Shown here piece after piece: positions 16,580-24,242 of a DNA stretch of 35,203 nucleotides. The stretch is from DUVY01 sp036562755 (GTDB lineage Bacteria > Bacillota > Clostridia > Christensenellales > DUVY01). The notes below the pieces were generated by a model. The model saw only the letters and a program-made list of their open reading frames with translations. It did no database searches and was not told the origin of the DNA. The stretch lies in the NCBI GenBank assembly GCA_036562755.1, contig DATCJN010000066.1:1-35203 (forward strand). Direction: 5' to 3'. Positions within the stretch are counted from its first letter, which is position 1. Every line of letters starts with the position of its first letter. Made by a program: the position numbers and the translations under genes.

Positions 16580-18226
16580 TTGAAAACAGATATCGAAATC
16601 GCTTCCGAAGCTAAATTAAGGCCGATTCAGGACGTAGCGCAAGAGCTTGGATTAGAGGCCGAAGACTATGATTTGTTCGGCAAATACAAAGCCAAAATAA
16701 ATAAAGTAAGACAAGACCGAAAAGGCAAGCTGATTTTGGTTACCGCCATTAACCCCACGCCTGCGGGCGAGGGCAAGACTACCATAAGCATAGGTTTGGC
16801 GGACGCTTTGAGAAAAATCGGCAAAAAGACTATGCTCGCCTTAAGAGAACCCTCCTTAGGCCCCGTTTTTGGCATTAAAGGCGGCGCGGCGGGCGGCGGA
16901 CACGCGCAACTTGCGCCCATGAGCGATATAAATCTGCATTTTACTGGGGACTTTCATGCTATTACAGCTGCCAACAATCTCTTGTCTGCGATGATAGACA
17001 ACCATATATATTTTGGTAACAAACTGAACATAAAAACGGTAACTTGGAATAGATGCTTGGACGTTAACGACAGAGCGCTAAGAAATATACATATAGTTTA
17101 TGAAGGCAACAGAGTTTCAGGCAATAGGACAGAGAGTTTTAACATAACCGCCGCGAGCGAAATTATGGCGGTGCTTTGTTTAAGCTCGGACTTTGACGAC
17201 CTAAAACAGCGCCTGTCAAGAATAGTCATAGGTTACGATCAAGACAACAAGAGCGTAACCGCAGGCGACTTAAAAGCCGCCGACGCTATGGCTATATTGC
17301 TATACGAGGCTTGCAAGCCTAACCTGGTTCAAACTCTTGAAGGCACGCCCGCTTTTGTGCACGGCGGACCTTTTGCCAACATCGCTCACGGCTGCAACAG
17401 CGTCATAGCCACAAAGAGCGCGCAAAAGTTAGCCGACTATGTTGTAACCGAAGCAGGTTTCGGCGCGGACTTGGGCGCGGAGAAGTTTTTGAATATAAAG
17501 TGCCGAACCAATAATCTTTCTCCCGAATGCGTGGTAATAGTAGCGACTATAAGGGCGCTAAAATACAACGGACAAGCCCAAGATTTAAAGGTAGAAGACC
17601 TAGACGCTCTAAAACGCGGTTTGCCCAATTTGTTAAAACACATAGACAATATAACTAACCAGTTCAAACTTCCTTGCGTTGTCGCAATAAACAGATTCTT
17701 TACCGACACCGACGCCGAAATAGAACTTGTAAAAGAAGCTTGCGCTCAAAAGGATGTCAAAGCAGTCGTTGCCGAAGTTTTTGCCCAAGGCGGCGCGGGC
17801 GGAGTAGGGTTAGCGCAAGAAGTAGTGAAATTATGCGATATAGAAAACAAGGGCGTTAACTTTACCTATTCGTTAGAGGATTCTATCGAAGAAAAGATAA
17901 ATAAAATAGCCAAAAACATTTACGGGGCTGACGGAGTAGAATTCTCGCCGACAGCCAAAAAGCAGCTAAAGAAGCTGACCGAGGACGGTTTAGGCAGCTT
18001 GCCCGTCTGCGTAGCAAAAACCCAGTATTCGCTAAGCGACAACCCCAACCTTTTAGGCGCGCCCGAAGGCTTTAAGGTAACGGTTAGAGAACTGCAGCTT
18101 CGCGCGGGCGCGGGCTTTATAGTCGCGGTGGCGGGCGATATAATGCTTATGCCCGGCTTGTCCAAAATCCCCAACGCCGAAAAAATGACAATAGACAGCC
18201 AGGGCAATATTACCGGACTGTTTTAA
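16580..18226 (+). CDS. fhs: formate-tetrahydrofolate ligase
   Basis: A 548-aa cytoplasmic enzyme that joins formate to tetrahydrofolate with ATP, giving 10-formyl-THF for purine and formyl-Met synthesis and, in acetogens, for the Wood-Ljungdahl methyl branch. The ATP loop 'NPTPAGEGKTT' is at residues 58-68, followed by 'LREPSLGPVFGIKGGAAGGG', 'DINLHFTGDFHAI' and 'FVHGGPFANIAHGCNSV', all family signatures. Length fits (about 550 aa). The start is TTG 16580 with AGGGAG 9 nt upstream; no ATG is near the family N-terminus. It is the first gene of the operon and lies 52 bp before glnS with no terminator between. Nothing in the leader resembles a THF riboswitch. Confidence 0.97.
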   Translation: MKTDIEIASEAKLRPIQDVAQELGLEAEDYDLFGKYKAKINKVRQDRKGKLILVTAINPTPAGEGKTTISIGLADALRKIGKKTMLALREPSLGPVFGIKGGAAGGGHAQLAPMSDINLHFTGDFHAITAANNLLSAMIDNHIYFGNKLNIKTVTWNRCLDVNDRALRNIHIVYEGNRVSGNRTESFNITAASEIMAVLCLSSDFDDLKQRLSRIVIGYDQDNKSVTAGDLKAADAMAILLYEACKPNLVQTLEGTPAFVHGGPFANIAHGCNSVIATKSAQKLADYVVTEAGFGADLGAEKFLNIKCRTNNLSPECVVIVATIRALKYNGQAQDLKVEDLDALKRGLPNLLKHIDNITNQFKLPCVVAINRFFTDTDAEIELVKEACAQKDVKAVVAEVFAQGGAGGVGLAQEVVKLCDIENKGVNFTYSLEDSIEEKINKIAKNIYGADGVEFSPTAKKQLKKLTEDGLGSLPVCVAKTQYSLSDNPNLLGAPEGFKVTVRELQLRAGAGFIVAVAGDIMLMPGLSKIPNAEKMTIDSQGNITGLF

Positions 18227-18278
18227 TAATTAATATAGAAGTCAAAAATTAATACATAAAATCAAAGGCGATTTGATT

Positions 18279-19892
18279 ATGAACTTTATCGAAGAAATTA
18301 TTACCGATGATTTGAAGAACAAAAGAGTTGATCAAATTATTACCAGATTCCCGCCCGAACCCAACGGATACTTGCATATCGGGCACGCTAAATCTATTTG
18401 CCTTAACTTCACGCTTGCCCAAAAATATAACGGCAAGTGCAATTTAAGGTTCGATGACACCAACCCTGAAAAAGAAGAAGAAGAGTTTTGCCAAGCCATT
18501 ATCAGAGACGTAGAATGGCTGGGCTTTAAAGGCGATGTTTATTACGCGTCCGATTATTTTGATATTATGTACGAATGCGCGGTAAAGTTAATCAAAAAGG
18601 GCAAGGCCTACGTGGACGGGCTCTCCGCAGAGCAGATAAAAGAATACCGCGGCACGCTTACCGAGCCGGGTAAACCCAGCCCGTTTAGAGACAGGAGCGT
18701 GGAAGAAAACTTAAGGCTGTTTGAAGAAATGCGCCAAGGCAAACATCCCGAAGGCAGCCTAACCTTGCGCGCCAAAATAGACATGGCAAGTCCAAATATA
18801 AATATGCGCGACCCCGTAATTTACAGAATAGTGCACGCGCGCCATCACAGACAAGGCGACAAATGGTGCGTTTATCCTATGTATGACTTCGCGCATCCTA
18901 TCGAGGACGCCATAGAAAAAATAACACATTCCATTTGCACGCTGGAATTTGAGGATCACAGACCTTTATACGACTGGGTTATAAACGAATGCGAATTTGA
19001 TCCTAAGCCTCACCAATACGAGTTTGCCCGCCTAAACCTAACCCGCACCATTATGTCTAAGAGGTATCTAAAAAAACTCGTGGACGAGGGCGTGGTTGAC
19101 GGATGGGACGATCCCAGAATGCCCACCATTGCGGGAATGAGAAGGAGAGGATACCCCGCCGAAGCTATTAGGAACTTTTGCGAGCTCATCGGCGTGGCAA
19201 AGGCAAATTCCGAAGTGGATGTCGCGCTGTTAGAGCATTGCGTCAGAGATGTTTTAAACGTAAAAGCTGACAGGGCGATGGTAGTAAAAGAGCCTCTAAA
19301 GGTTACCATAACCAACTATCCCGAAGGCAAAACCGAAATGCTCACGATAGAAAACCACCCCGATAATCCCGAGCGCGGAACAAGAGAAGTGCCGTTTTCC
19401 AAAGAGTTGTATATAGAAAAAGAAGACTTTAAGCTCAATCCTCCTCCTAAGTATAAGAGATTGGTCAAAGGCGGGATTGTAAGGCTTAAAGGCGCTTATA
19501 TAATCCGATGCGATGACGTCGTTTTGGATGAAAACGGAGAGCCTGTGGAATTAAAATGCACATACTTCCCCGAGAGCAAGAGCGGCCAGGACTCAAGCGG
19601 CCTAAAGCCTAGCGGCGTTATACATTTTGTGGACGCTAGCCAAAACTATCCTTGCAAGCTGATAGATTATGATTACTTATTGACCGACGACGACTCAAAG
19701 AAAGACTTTATGGAAAGGTTTAATCCCAATTCCAAGACGGAATTCCCCAACGCTTTGGCGGAAATATCCTTAAAAAACGCCAAAGCGGGCGAGCCTTATC
19801 AGTTTATGCGAAACGCATACTATTGCTGGGATACAAAAACCAACGCGTTTATTCAAATAGTCGGGCTAAAAGACAGTTATAAAATAAAATAG
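18279..19892 (+). CDS. glnS: glutaminyl-tRNA synthetase
   Basis: A 537-aa class I synthetase that charges tRNA-Gln directly with glutamine. The ATP-site HIGH motif is at residues 33-36 in 'PPEPNGYLHIGHAKS', and the KMSKS-equivalent is 'RTIMSKRYL'. 'DWVINECEFDPKPHQYEFAR' and 'VDGWDDPRMPTIAGMRRRG' distinguish it from GluRS. The C-terminal two-barrel anticodon-binding domain is complete ('YFPESKSGQDSSGLKPSGVI'), and length matches bacterial GlnRS (about 550 aa). ATG 18279 is favoured over TTG 18273, since AGG lies 10 nt before it. Its presence together with GatCAB elsewhere in the window implies that GatCAB mainly serves Asn-tRNA, or is redundant for Gln. It lies 7 nt before the next gene. Confidence 0.97.
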   Translation: MNFIEEIITDDLKNKRVDQIITRFPPEPNGYLHIGHAKSICLNFTLAQKYNGKCNLRFDDTNPEKEEEEFCQAIIRDVEWLGFKGDVYYASDYFDIMYECAVKLIKKGKAYVDGLSAEQIKEYRGTLTEPGKPSPFRDRSVEENLRLFEEMRQGKHPEGSLTLRAKIDMASPNINMRDPVIYRIVHARHHRQGDKWCVYPMYDFAHPIEDAIEKITHSICTLEFEDHRPLYDWVINECEFDPKPHQYEFARLNLTRTIMSKRYLKKLVDEGVVDGWDDPRMPTIAGMRRRGYPAEAIRNFCELIGVAKANSEVDVALLEHCVRDVLNVKADRAMVVKEPLKVTITNYPEGKTEMLTIENHPDNPERGTREVPFSKELYIEKEDFKLNPPPKYKRLVKGGIVRLKGAYIIRCDDVVLDENGEPVELKCTYFPESKSGQDSSGLKPSGVIHFVDASQNYPCKLIDYDYLLTDDDSKKDFMERFNPNSKTEFPNALAEISLKNAKAGEPYQFMRNAYYCWDTKTNAFIQIVGLKDSYKIK

Positions 19893-19899
19893 GAGTAAG

Positions 19900-20730
19900 A
19901 TGAAGTTATTAATAACGGGCGCGGATAATTTTGTAGCCAAAAGCTTTATACAAAAATATTCTAAGCGTCATAAAATAACCGAAATAGACAGCTCGACCGA
20001 TATAACGAACATAAAAAATCTTATTTCGGTGTTTAAGAAAAAAAAGTTTGACGCAATTTTGCATTTTGCCGAAGTTTTTGGCGCGCCCGACCAAGTGGAC
20101 AAGGAAATTGAGATTTTAAACATAGTAATGTTTAAAAATATTCAGTCCTTGGCTAAGGCATATAATGTTAAGAAAATAATAACCTTTTCTAACATTAGAG
20201 AGCTTAAGACTTCTGAGGGTTTACGCGCGTTCAAAGAGTCTGCTTTAGGCGAATATATGCCGTTAGATTCCTACGGACAAGCCAAGTTTAATATTACCAA
20301 TATGGCCAAGATGGACAATTCGGTTTATGTTTTAAGAAGCTTTGAGGTATATGGCAAGGACGCGCCCGACAGCGTAATAACTTCGCTAATAACCCAAGCA
20401 ATTGAAGGCAAAAATTTGAGCGTGGAAAAGGATATAATCTTATCCGCGGTTTACATAGACGATTATCTCAAAATAATCAACAACTTTTTAATGCGCGACT
20501 ATCCGCCCGGAGATTATAATATAACCTCTGACGAACTGGTCAGCATCAACGACACGCTAAAAAAACTAAAACGACTAACACAAAATACAATTGCCGTTAA
20601 TTTAGGCAAAGAGAGAATAGAATTTACCGCAAGCAACGACAAACTAAACGCAATAATGGGCGGTTTTAAGTTTACCACGTTTAGAAGCGCGTTAAATAAG
20701 ACCTATAAAGCATACAAAGACGATGTGTAA
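19900..20730 (+). CDS. extended-SDR NAD(P)-dependent epimerase/reductase-like protein
   Basis: A 276-aa Rossmann-fold protein of the extended short-chain dehydrogenase group, related to nucleotide-sugar epimerases and reductases. The N-terminus 'MKLLITGADNFVAKSFI' is the cofactor loop, but the usual TGxxGFxG pattern has lost its second and third glycines (D-N-F-V-A). The catalytic YxxxK is present as Y125-K129 in 'YGQAKFN', and 'VLRSFEVYG' matches the 'lRxxnvyG' block. It is shorter than most epimerases (about 310 aa). It is preceded by AGGAG, 7 nt after glnS and 18 nt before alaS, so it is co-transcribed with two synthetase genes, an unusual setting for a sugar enzyme. The substrate is not known. 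Confidence 0.8.
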   Translation: MKLLITGADNFVAKSFIQKYSKRHKITEIDSSTDITNIKNLISVFKKKKFDAILHFAEVFGAPDQVDKEIEILNIVMFKNIQSLAKAYNVKKIITFSNIRELKTSEGLRAFKESALGEYMPLDSYGQAKFNITNMAKMDNSVYVLRSFEVYGKDAPDSVITSLITQAIEGKNLSVEKDIILSAVYIDDYLKIINNFLMRDYPPGDYNITSDELVSINDTLKKLKRLTQNTIAVNLGKERIEFTASNDKLNAIMGGFKFTTFRSALNKTYKAYKDDV

Positions 20731-20748
20731 AAAACGGAGATACATAAT

Positions 20749-22536
20749 ATGAAAAGACTAACTAGCGACGAATTAAGAAAATTATGGTTTGATTTCTTTA
20801 AGGAAAAGGGCCACGCGATCATAGGCTCGGCCTCTTTAATACCCGAAAACGACCCCACGGTTTTGTTTACCACGGCGGGCATGCATCCGCTAGTGCCTTA
20901 TCTAATGGGCGAGCGTCACCCCGCGGGCAAGAGGCTTTGCAATGTTCAAAAATGCGTGCGCACAGGCGACATTGACGAAGTAGGCGACGCGTCGCACCTG
21001 ACGTTTTTTGAGATGATGGGCAACTGGTCCTTGGGCGATTATTTCAAAAAAGAAATGATCGCTTGGAGCTATGAATTCTTGACCTCGCCCAAATATCTGG
21101 GAATAGACAAAGACAAGCTAGCGGTAACCGTGTTCGCGGGCGACCAGGACGCGCCCCGCGACGAAGAGTCCGCTAAAATCTGGGCAAGCTTAGGAATAGA
21201 CGAAAAAAACATCTTTTATCTGCCCAAAGAAAACAACTGGTGGGGACCTGCCGGCAAGACAGGCCCTTGCGGACCTGACACCGAGATGTTCGTAGATACG
21301 GGCAAGCCCAAATGTTCGCCCGAATGTTCTCCTGCCTGCAACTGCGGCAAATACGTGGAAATTTGGAACGACGTCTTTATGCAATACTATAAAGACGAAG
21401 CGGGCAACTATAAACCCCTTGAGCAAAAGAACGTTGACACGGGCATGGGACTAGAGCGCACAATTTGTTTCTTGCAGGGCAAAGAATCGGTATATGAAAC
21501 CGACTTGTTCGTGAACATTATAAAAAAGATAGAAGAGCTGAGCGGCAAGTCATACCAAGACGAAGACAAAAAAGCGTTTAGGATCATCGCCGACCATATA
21601 AGGACATCGGTGTTTATCTTGGGCGATCAGCGCGGCGTCACTCCGTCCAATATTGACCAAGGTTATGTATTAAGAAGGCTTATAAGGCGCGCCATCCGCT
21701 ACGCAAGAATGATTGATTTAGAACCTGTTGGATTAATAAGCGTAGCCGAGACCATCATCAATCAATATAAGGAAAATTACAATGAATTAGAGCAAAACGC
21801 CGAAAAAGTAAAGAAAGAATTAGAGCTAGAAATAGGCCGTTTTGAAAGAACGCTAAAATCAGGCTTAAAAGAATTTGAAAGAGCTATTAGGTCAATAGAA
21901 GGCAAGATAATAGACGGCAAGACCGCTTTTAGACTATACGACACATACGGCTTTCCTTTGGAAATGACTCAAGAGCTTGCCACCGAGCAAGGCTTGCAAG
22001 TAGATGTCAATGGTTTTGAGGAAGCGTTTGCAGAGCATCAAGCCAAGTCGCACAGCGGCGCCGAGCAAAGATTCAAGGGCGGACTTGCGGACGCGAGCGA
22101 GCAAACCACCAAGCTTCACACCGCTACTCATTTATTGCAGGCTGCGTTAAGAAGAATTTTAGGCGACGAAGTCTATCAGCGCGGCAGCAACATAACCGCC
22201 GAAAGACTAAGATTTGACTTCTCCTTTGGGCGAAAGGTAGAGCCCCATGAGCTTGCCGAAGTCGAAAAATTAGTAAATCAAGTTATCGAACAGGATTTAC
22301 CCGTAACCGTGGAAGAAATGACGGTAGAAGAGGCCAAGCAAAAAGGCGCTCTGGGCGTGTTTGAATCCAGATACGGCGAAAAAGTAAAGGTCTATACTAT
22401 AGGCGACTTCTCTAAAGAAATTTGCGGCGGCCCTCACGTTACGCATACGGGCGAGCTTGGCAAGTTTAAAATCGTAAAAGAAGAAAGTTCTTCGGCCGGA
22501 GTAAGACGCATAAAAGCCGTATTAGTTCAAGAATAA
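20749..22536 (+). CDS. alaS: alanyl-tRNA synthetase, short form lacking beta-barrel and C-Ala domain
   Basis: A 595-aa class II synthetase. The catalytic core is complete: 'DPTVLFTTAGMHPLVPYLMG', 'RLCNVQKCVRTGDIDEVG', 'HLTFFEMMGNWSLGDYF' and 'NVDTGMGLERTICFLQG'. The editing site is also present: HTATH at 457-461 and C559/H563 in 'CGGPHV'. After 'RFKGGLADASEQTTKLHTAT' the protein passes straight from core to editing domain, so the roughly 100-residue beta-barrel of standard AlaRS is absent. It ends soon after 'SSSAGVRRIKAVL', so the C-Ala dimerisation domain is missing too (E. coli is 876 aa). A CX3CX3CXC cluster (C189, C193, C197, C199) may bind metal. From memory, this short form with 'WWGPAGKTGPCGPDTEM' resembles AlaRS of Patescibacteria and some Bacillota. 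A terminator follows, so the short end is genuine and not a window artefact. Confidence 0.95.
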   Translation: MKRLTSDELRKLWFDFFKEKGHAIIGSASLIPENDPTVLFTTAGMHPLVPYLMGERHPAGKRLCNVQKCVRTGDIDEVGDASHLTFFEMMGNWSLGDYFKKEMIAWSYEFLTSPKYLGIDKDKLAVTVFAGDQDAPRDEESAKIWASLGIDEKNIFYLPKENNWWGPAGKTGPCGPDTEMFVDTGKPKCSPECSPACNCGKYVEIWNDVFMQYYKDEAGNYKPLEQKNVDTGMGLERTICFLQGKESVYETDLFVNIIKKIEELSGKSYQDEDKKAFRIIADHIRTSVFILGDQRGVTPSNIDQGYVLRRLIRRAIRYARMIDLEPVGLISVAETIINQYKENYNELEQNAEKVKKELELEIGRFERTLKSGLKEFERAIRSIEGKIIDGKTAFRLYDTYGFPLEMTQELATEQGLQVDVNGFEEAFAEHQAKSHSGAEQRFKGGLADASEQTTKLHTATHLLQAALRRILGDEVYQRGSNITAERLRFDFSFGRKVEPHELAEVEKLVNQVIEQDLPVTVEEMTVEEAKQKGALGVFESRYGEKVKVYTIGDFSKEICGGPHVTHTGELGKFKIVKEESSSAGVRRIKAVLVQE

Positions 22537-22557
22537 TGTTCTCCAAAATGAATAATT

Positions 22558-22583
22558 AGGCGGCAAAAAAAGCCGCCTTTTTT
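22558..22583 (+). terminator. intrinsic terminator of the fhs-alaS operon
   Basis: AGGCGGC (22558-22564) pairs with GCCGCCT (22572-22578) across an A7 loop and runs into a T6 tract (22578-22583), 22 bp after alaS. Confidence 0.88.
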
Positions 22584-22700
22584 GTATTTCAAGAATAGAC
22601 ATAATAGTATTTTTTTTGCCTTATTTCGTATATATTTTTTGATAAGTTAGTATATATAAAGTGTAAGATTGCGCATATTATAGGGTTTTAGGGGACAAAA

Positions 22701-24062
22701 ATGGGATACGCTAAAAAAATTCTAATCTTAAACGAAGTAACCAAAGGCTTTGGGATAGGCGATGTAAAGGGCGTGGCCACGATAGAAAAAATCGGCGACC
22801 GCGCAAAATGCGCCATTGAAATTTTCAACCTTAAAGATATCTCAAAAGGCATTTTTGCTTTTGGAGTGGCTTCGGATTCCAGTCCCGTTTATACCCAAAG
22901 ACTAGGCGCCAAGGGCAAGATAAGCGCGTCCATGCCTCTTGGCGAAATAAACCTAAACGGCAATCTGTATTGCGTGCTGTGTTACATAAGCGACGAAAAT
23001 ATAATTCCTATAGCCTGGGGCGCAAATAACGCCAAAAAGCTATGGGAAACCAACATATTGGACGGGTTTAAACATATTATCCGTCCCGCTATGTTCGCGG
23101 GCGCGGTGGAAAAAGTTGAAAAGGATTTTGTCGCCAAGCCCAAACCGCAAGAACATTCTTTTTCAAGTATCCCAAAGAATACATCCCAACCTAATACTCC
23201 GCCCTATCAATCTTATCAATCCAGGCCCGTATTTAAAGACAACTTTTTTGACAAGCCTTTAAGCGTGCCCAAAATAACGGTAGCCAAGGTGTCCAAGGTA
23301 ATAGACGAGGCAGAAAGGGAGTATAACGATTCTTCGATAGCGCAAAACTCTTACTATCCCCAAGATATAAAACCCCGCGACATATTGCAAGAAAGCGCGG
23401 CGGCGGCCCAGGCCGTGCAAGATGCCATGTCCAGACCGGGCTTTTATAAGGCTTTTGAGCAAACGCCTCAAGAATTGGTGGACGGCTACGACGAGCAAAC
23501 CTACATAAAAAATAACTTTAGCTCAAAGAGCTTTTATCAAAAATCCGAGCCTCAACAAGAAATGCCGCGACATGAGCGCCCGGATGATTTGTTTAACGTT
23601 TATTATTATCAGGAAGAAGAACAAGAAAGCGAGCCGACCTATATAAAATCGTGGGGCGGTTATAATAATATAAAGACCAGCCATAAGGAGCAAAAAATAG
23701 AAAAAGATCAAGTTCAAGAATCTAACGGCCAGCCCAAGTATTATCTTAGCGTAAAAGACCAATTGGAAAAATTATTTGAAAACAATCCGCCCGAAGAAAA
23801 GCTCAACAGTTTAATGCCCGACACCTACTGGGTGCGGGTAGAAATCGGCCCTAATCAATACTATGTGGTAGGACTTATCGGCGAAGGCCCGGATTATATA
23901 GGTTACGGCGTGCCCGGAGCGTATTCTGTTAATCCGCCCAAAGAGCTGCAGGGTTATTGTAAATGGCTAGCTCTAGACAAAAACAACCCCAAAGGCGAAG
24001 GCTATTGGATGATGTATCAGGACGCCGAGAGCGGTCAAAGCATAAATCTTGATTTGGTCTAA
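22701..24062 (+). CDS. hypothetical protein with two conserved ends and a variable linker
   Basis: A 453-aa protein without signal peptide or membrane segment. Residues about 1-130 form one likely beta-rich domain ('VKGVATIEKIGDRAKCAIEI', 'LYCVLCYISDENIIPIAWG'). Residues about 140-335 are a Pro/Gln/Ser/Tyr-rich, probably disordered linker. Residues about 345-453 form a conserved-looking C-terminal domain with 'VKDQLEKLFENNPPEEKLN', 'YWVRVEIGPNQYYVVGLIG' and 'GYCKWLALDKNNPKGEGYW'. From memory, this C-terminal module recurs at the ends of many uncharacterised clostridial proteins, often with a membrane or linker part before it; no function is known to me. ATG 22701 has AGGGG upstream. It is a single-gene unit upstream of ftsH. 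I could not choose a promoter with confidence. Confidence 0.75.
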   Translation: MGYAKKILILNEVTKGFGIGDVKGVATIEKIGDRAKCAIEIFNLKDISKGIFAFGVASDSSPVYTQRLGAKGKISASMPLGEINLNGNLYCVLCYISDENIIPIAWGANNAKKLWETNILDGFKHIIRPAMFAGAVEKVEKDFVAKPKPQEHSFSSIPKNTSQPNTPPYQSYQSRPVFKDNFFDKPLSVPKITVAKVSKVIDEAEREYNDSSIAQNSYYPQDIKPRDILQESAAAAQAVQDAMSRPGFYKAFEQTPQELVDGYDEQTYIKNNFSSKSFYQKSEPQQEMPRHERPDDLFNVYYYQEEEQESEPTYIKSWGGYNNIKTSHKEQKIEKDQVQESNGQPKYYLSVKDQLEKLFENNPPEEKLNSLMPDTYWVRVEIGPNQYYVVGLIGEGPDYIGYGVPGAYSVNPPKELQGYCKWLALDKNNPKGEGYWMMYQDAESGQSINLDLV

Positions 24063-24172
24063 GATTCTAGGCTTCTATTATTTATTATATCTTTTTCTGA
24101 ATTTTCCCCAAAAAGCAATTTTTATTTTAGCGACAAGGGAATTAAATTGAACCTATTGTGACATAAATATCA

Positions 24173-24201
24173 TTGATATGTAATATTTTTTATGTTAAAA
24201 T
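24173..24201 (+). promoter_or_regulatory. promoter of ftsH
   Basis: TTGATA (24173-24178), a 17-bp spacer and TAAAAT (24196-24201) precede the TTG start at 24243 by 41 bp. A second overlapping pair (TTGTGA 24156-24161, TGTAAT 24179-24184) also has a 17-bp spacer. No CIRCE or similar heat-shock operator is visible. Confidence 0.6.
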
Positions 24202-24242
24202 AACGATAAATTTATAGCTTTGATTACTAATGGAGGAAAAAT

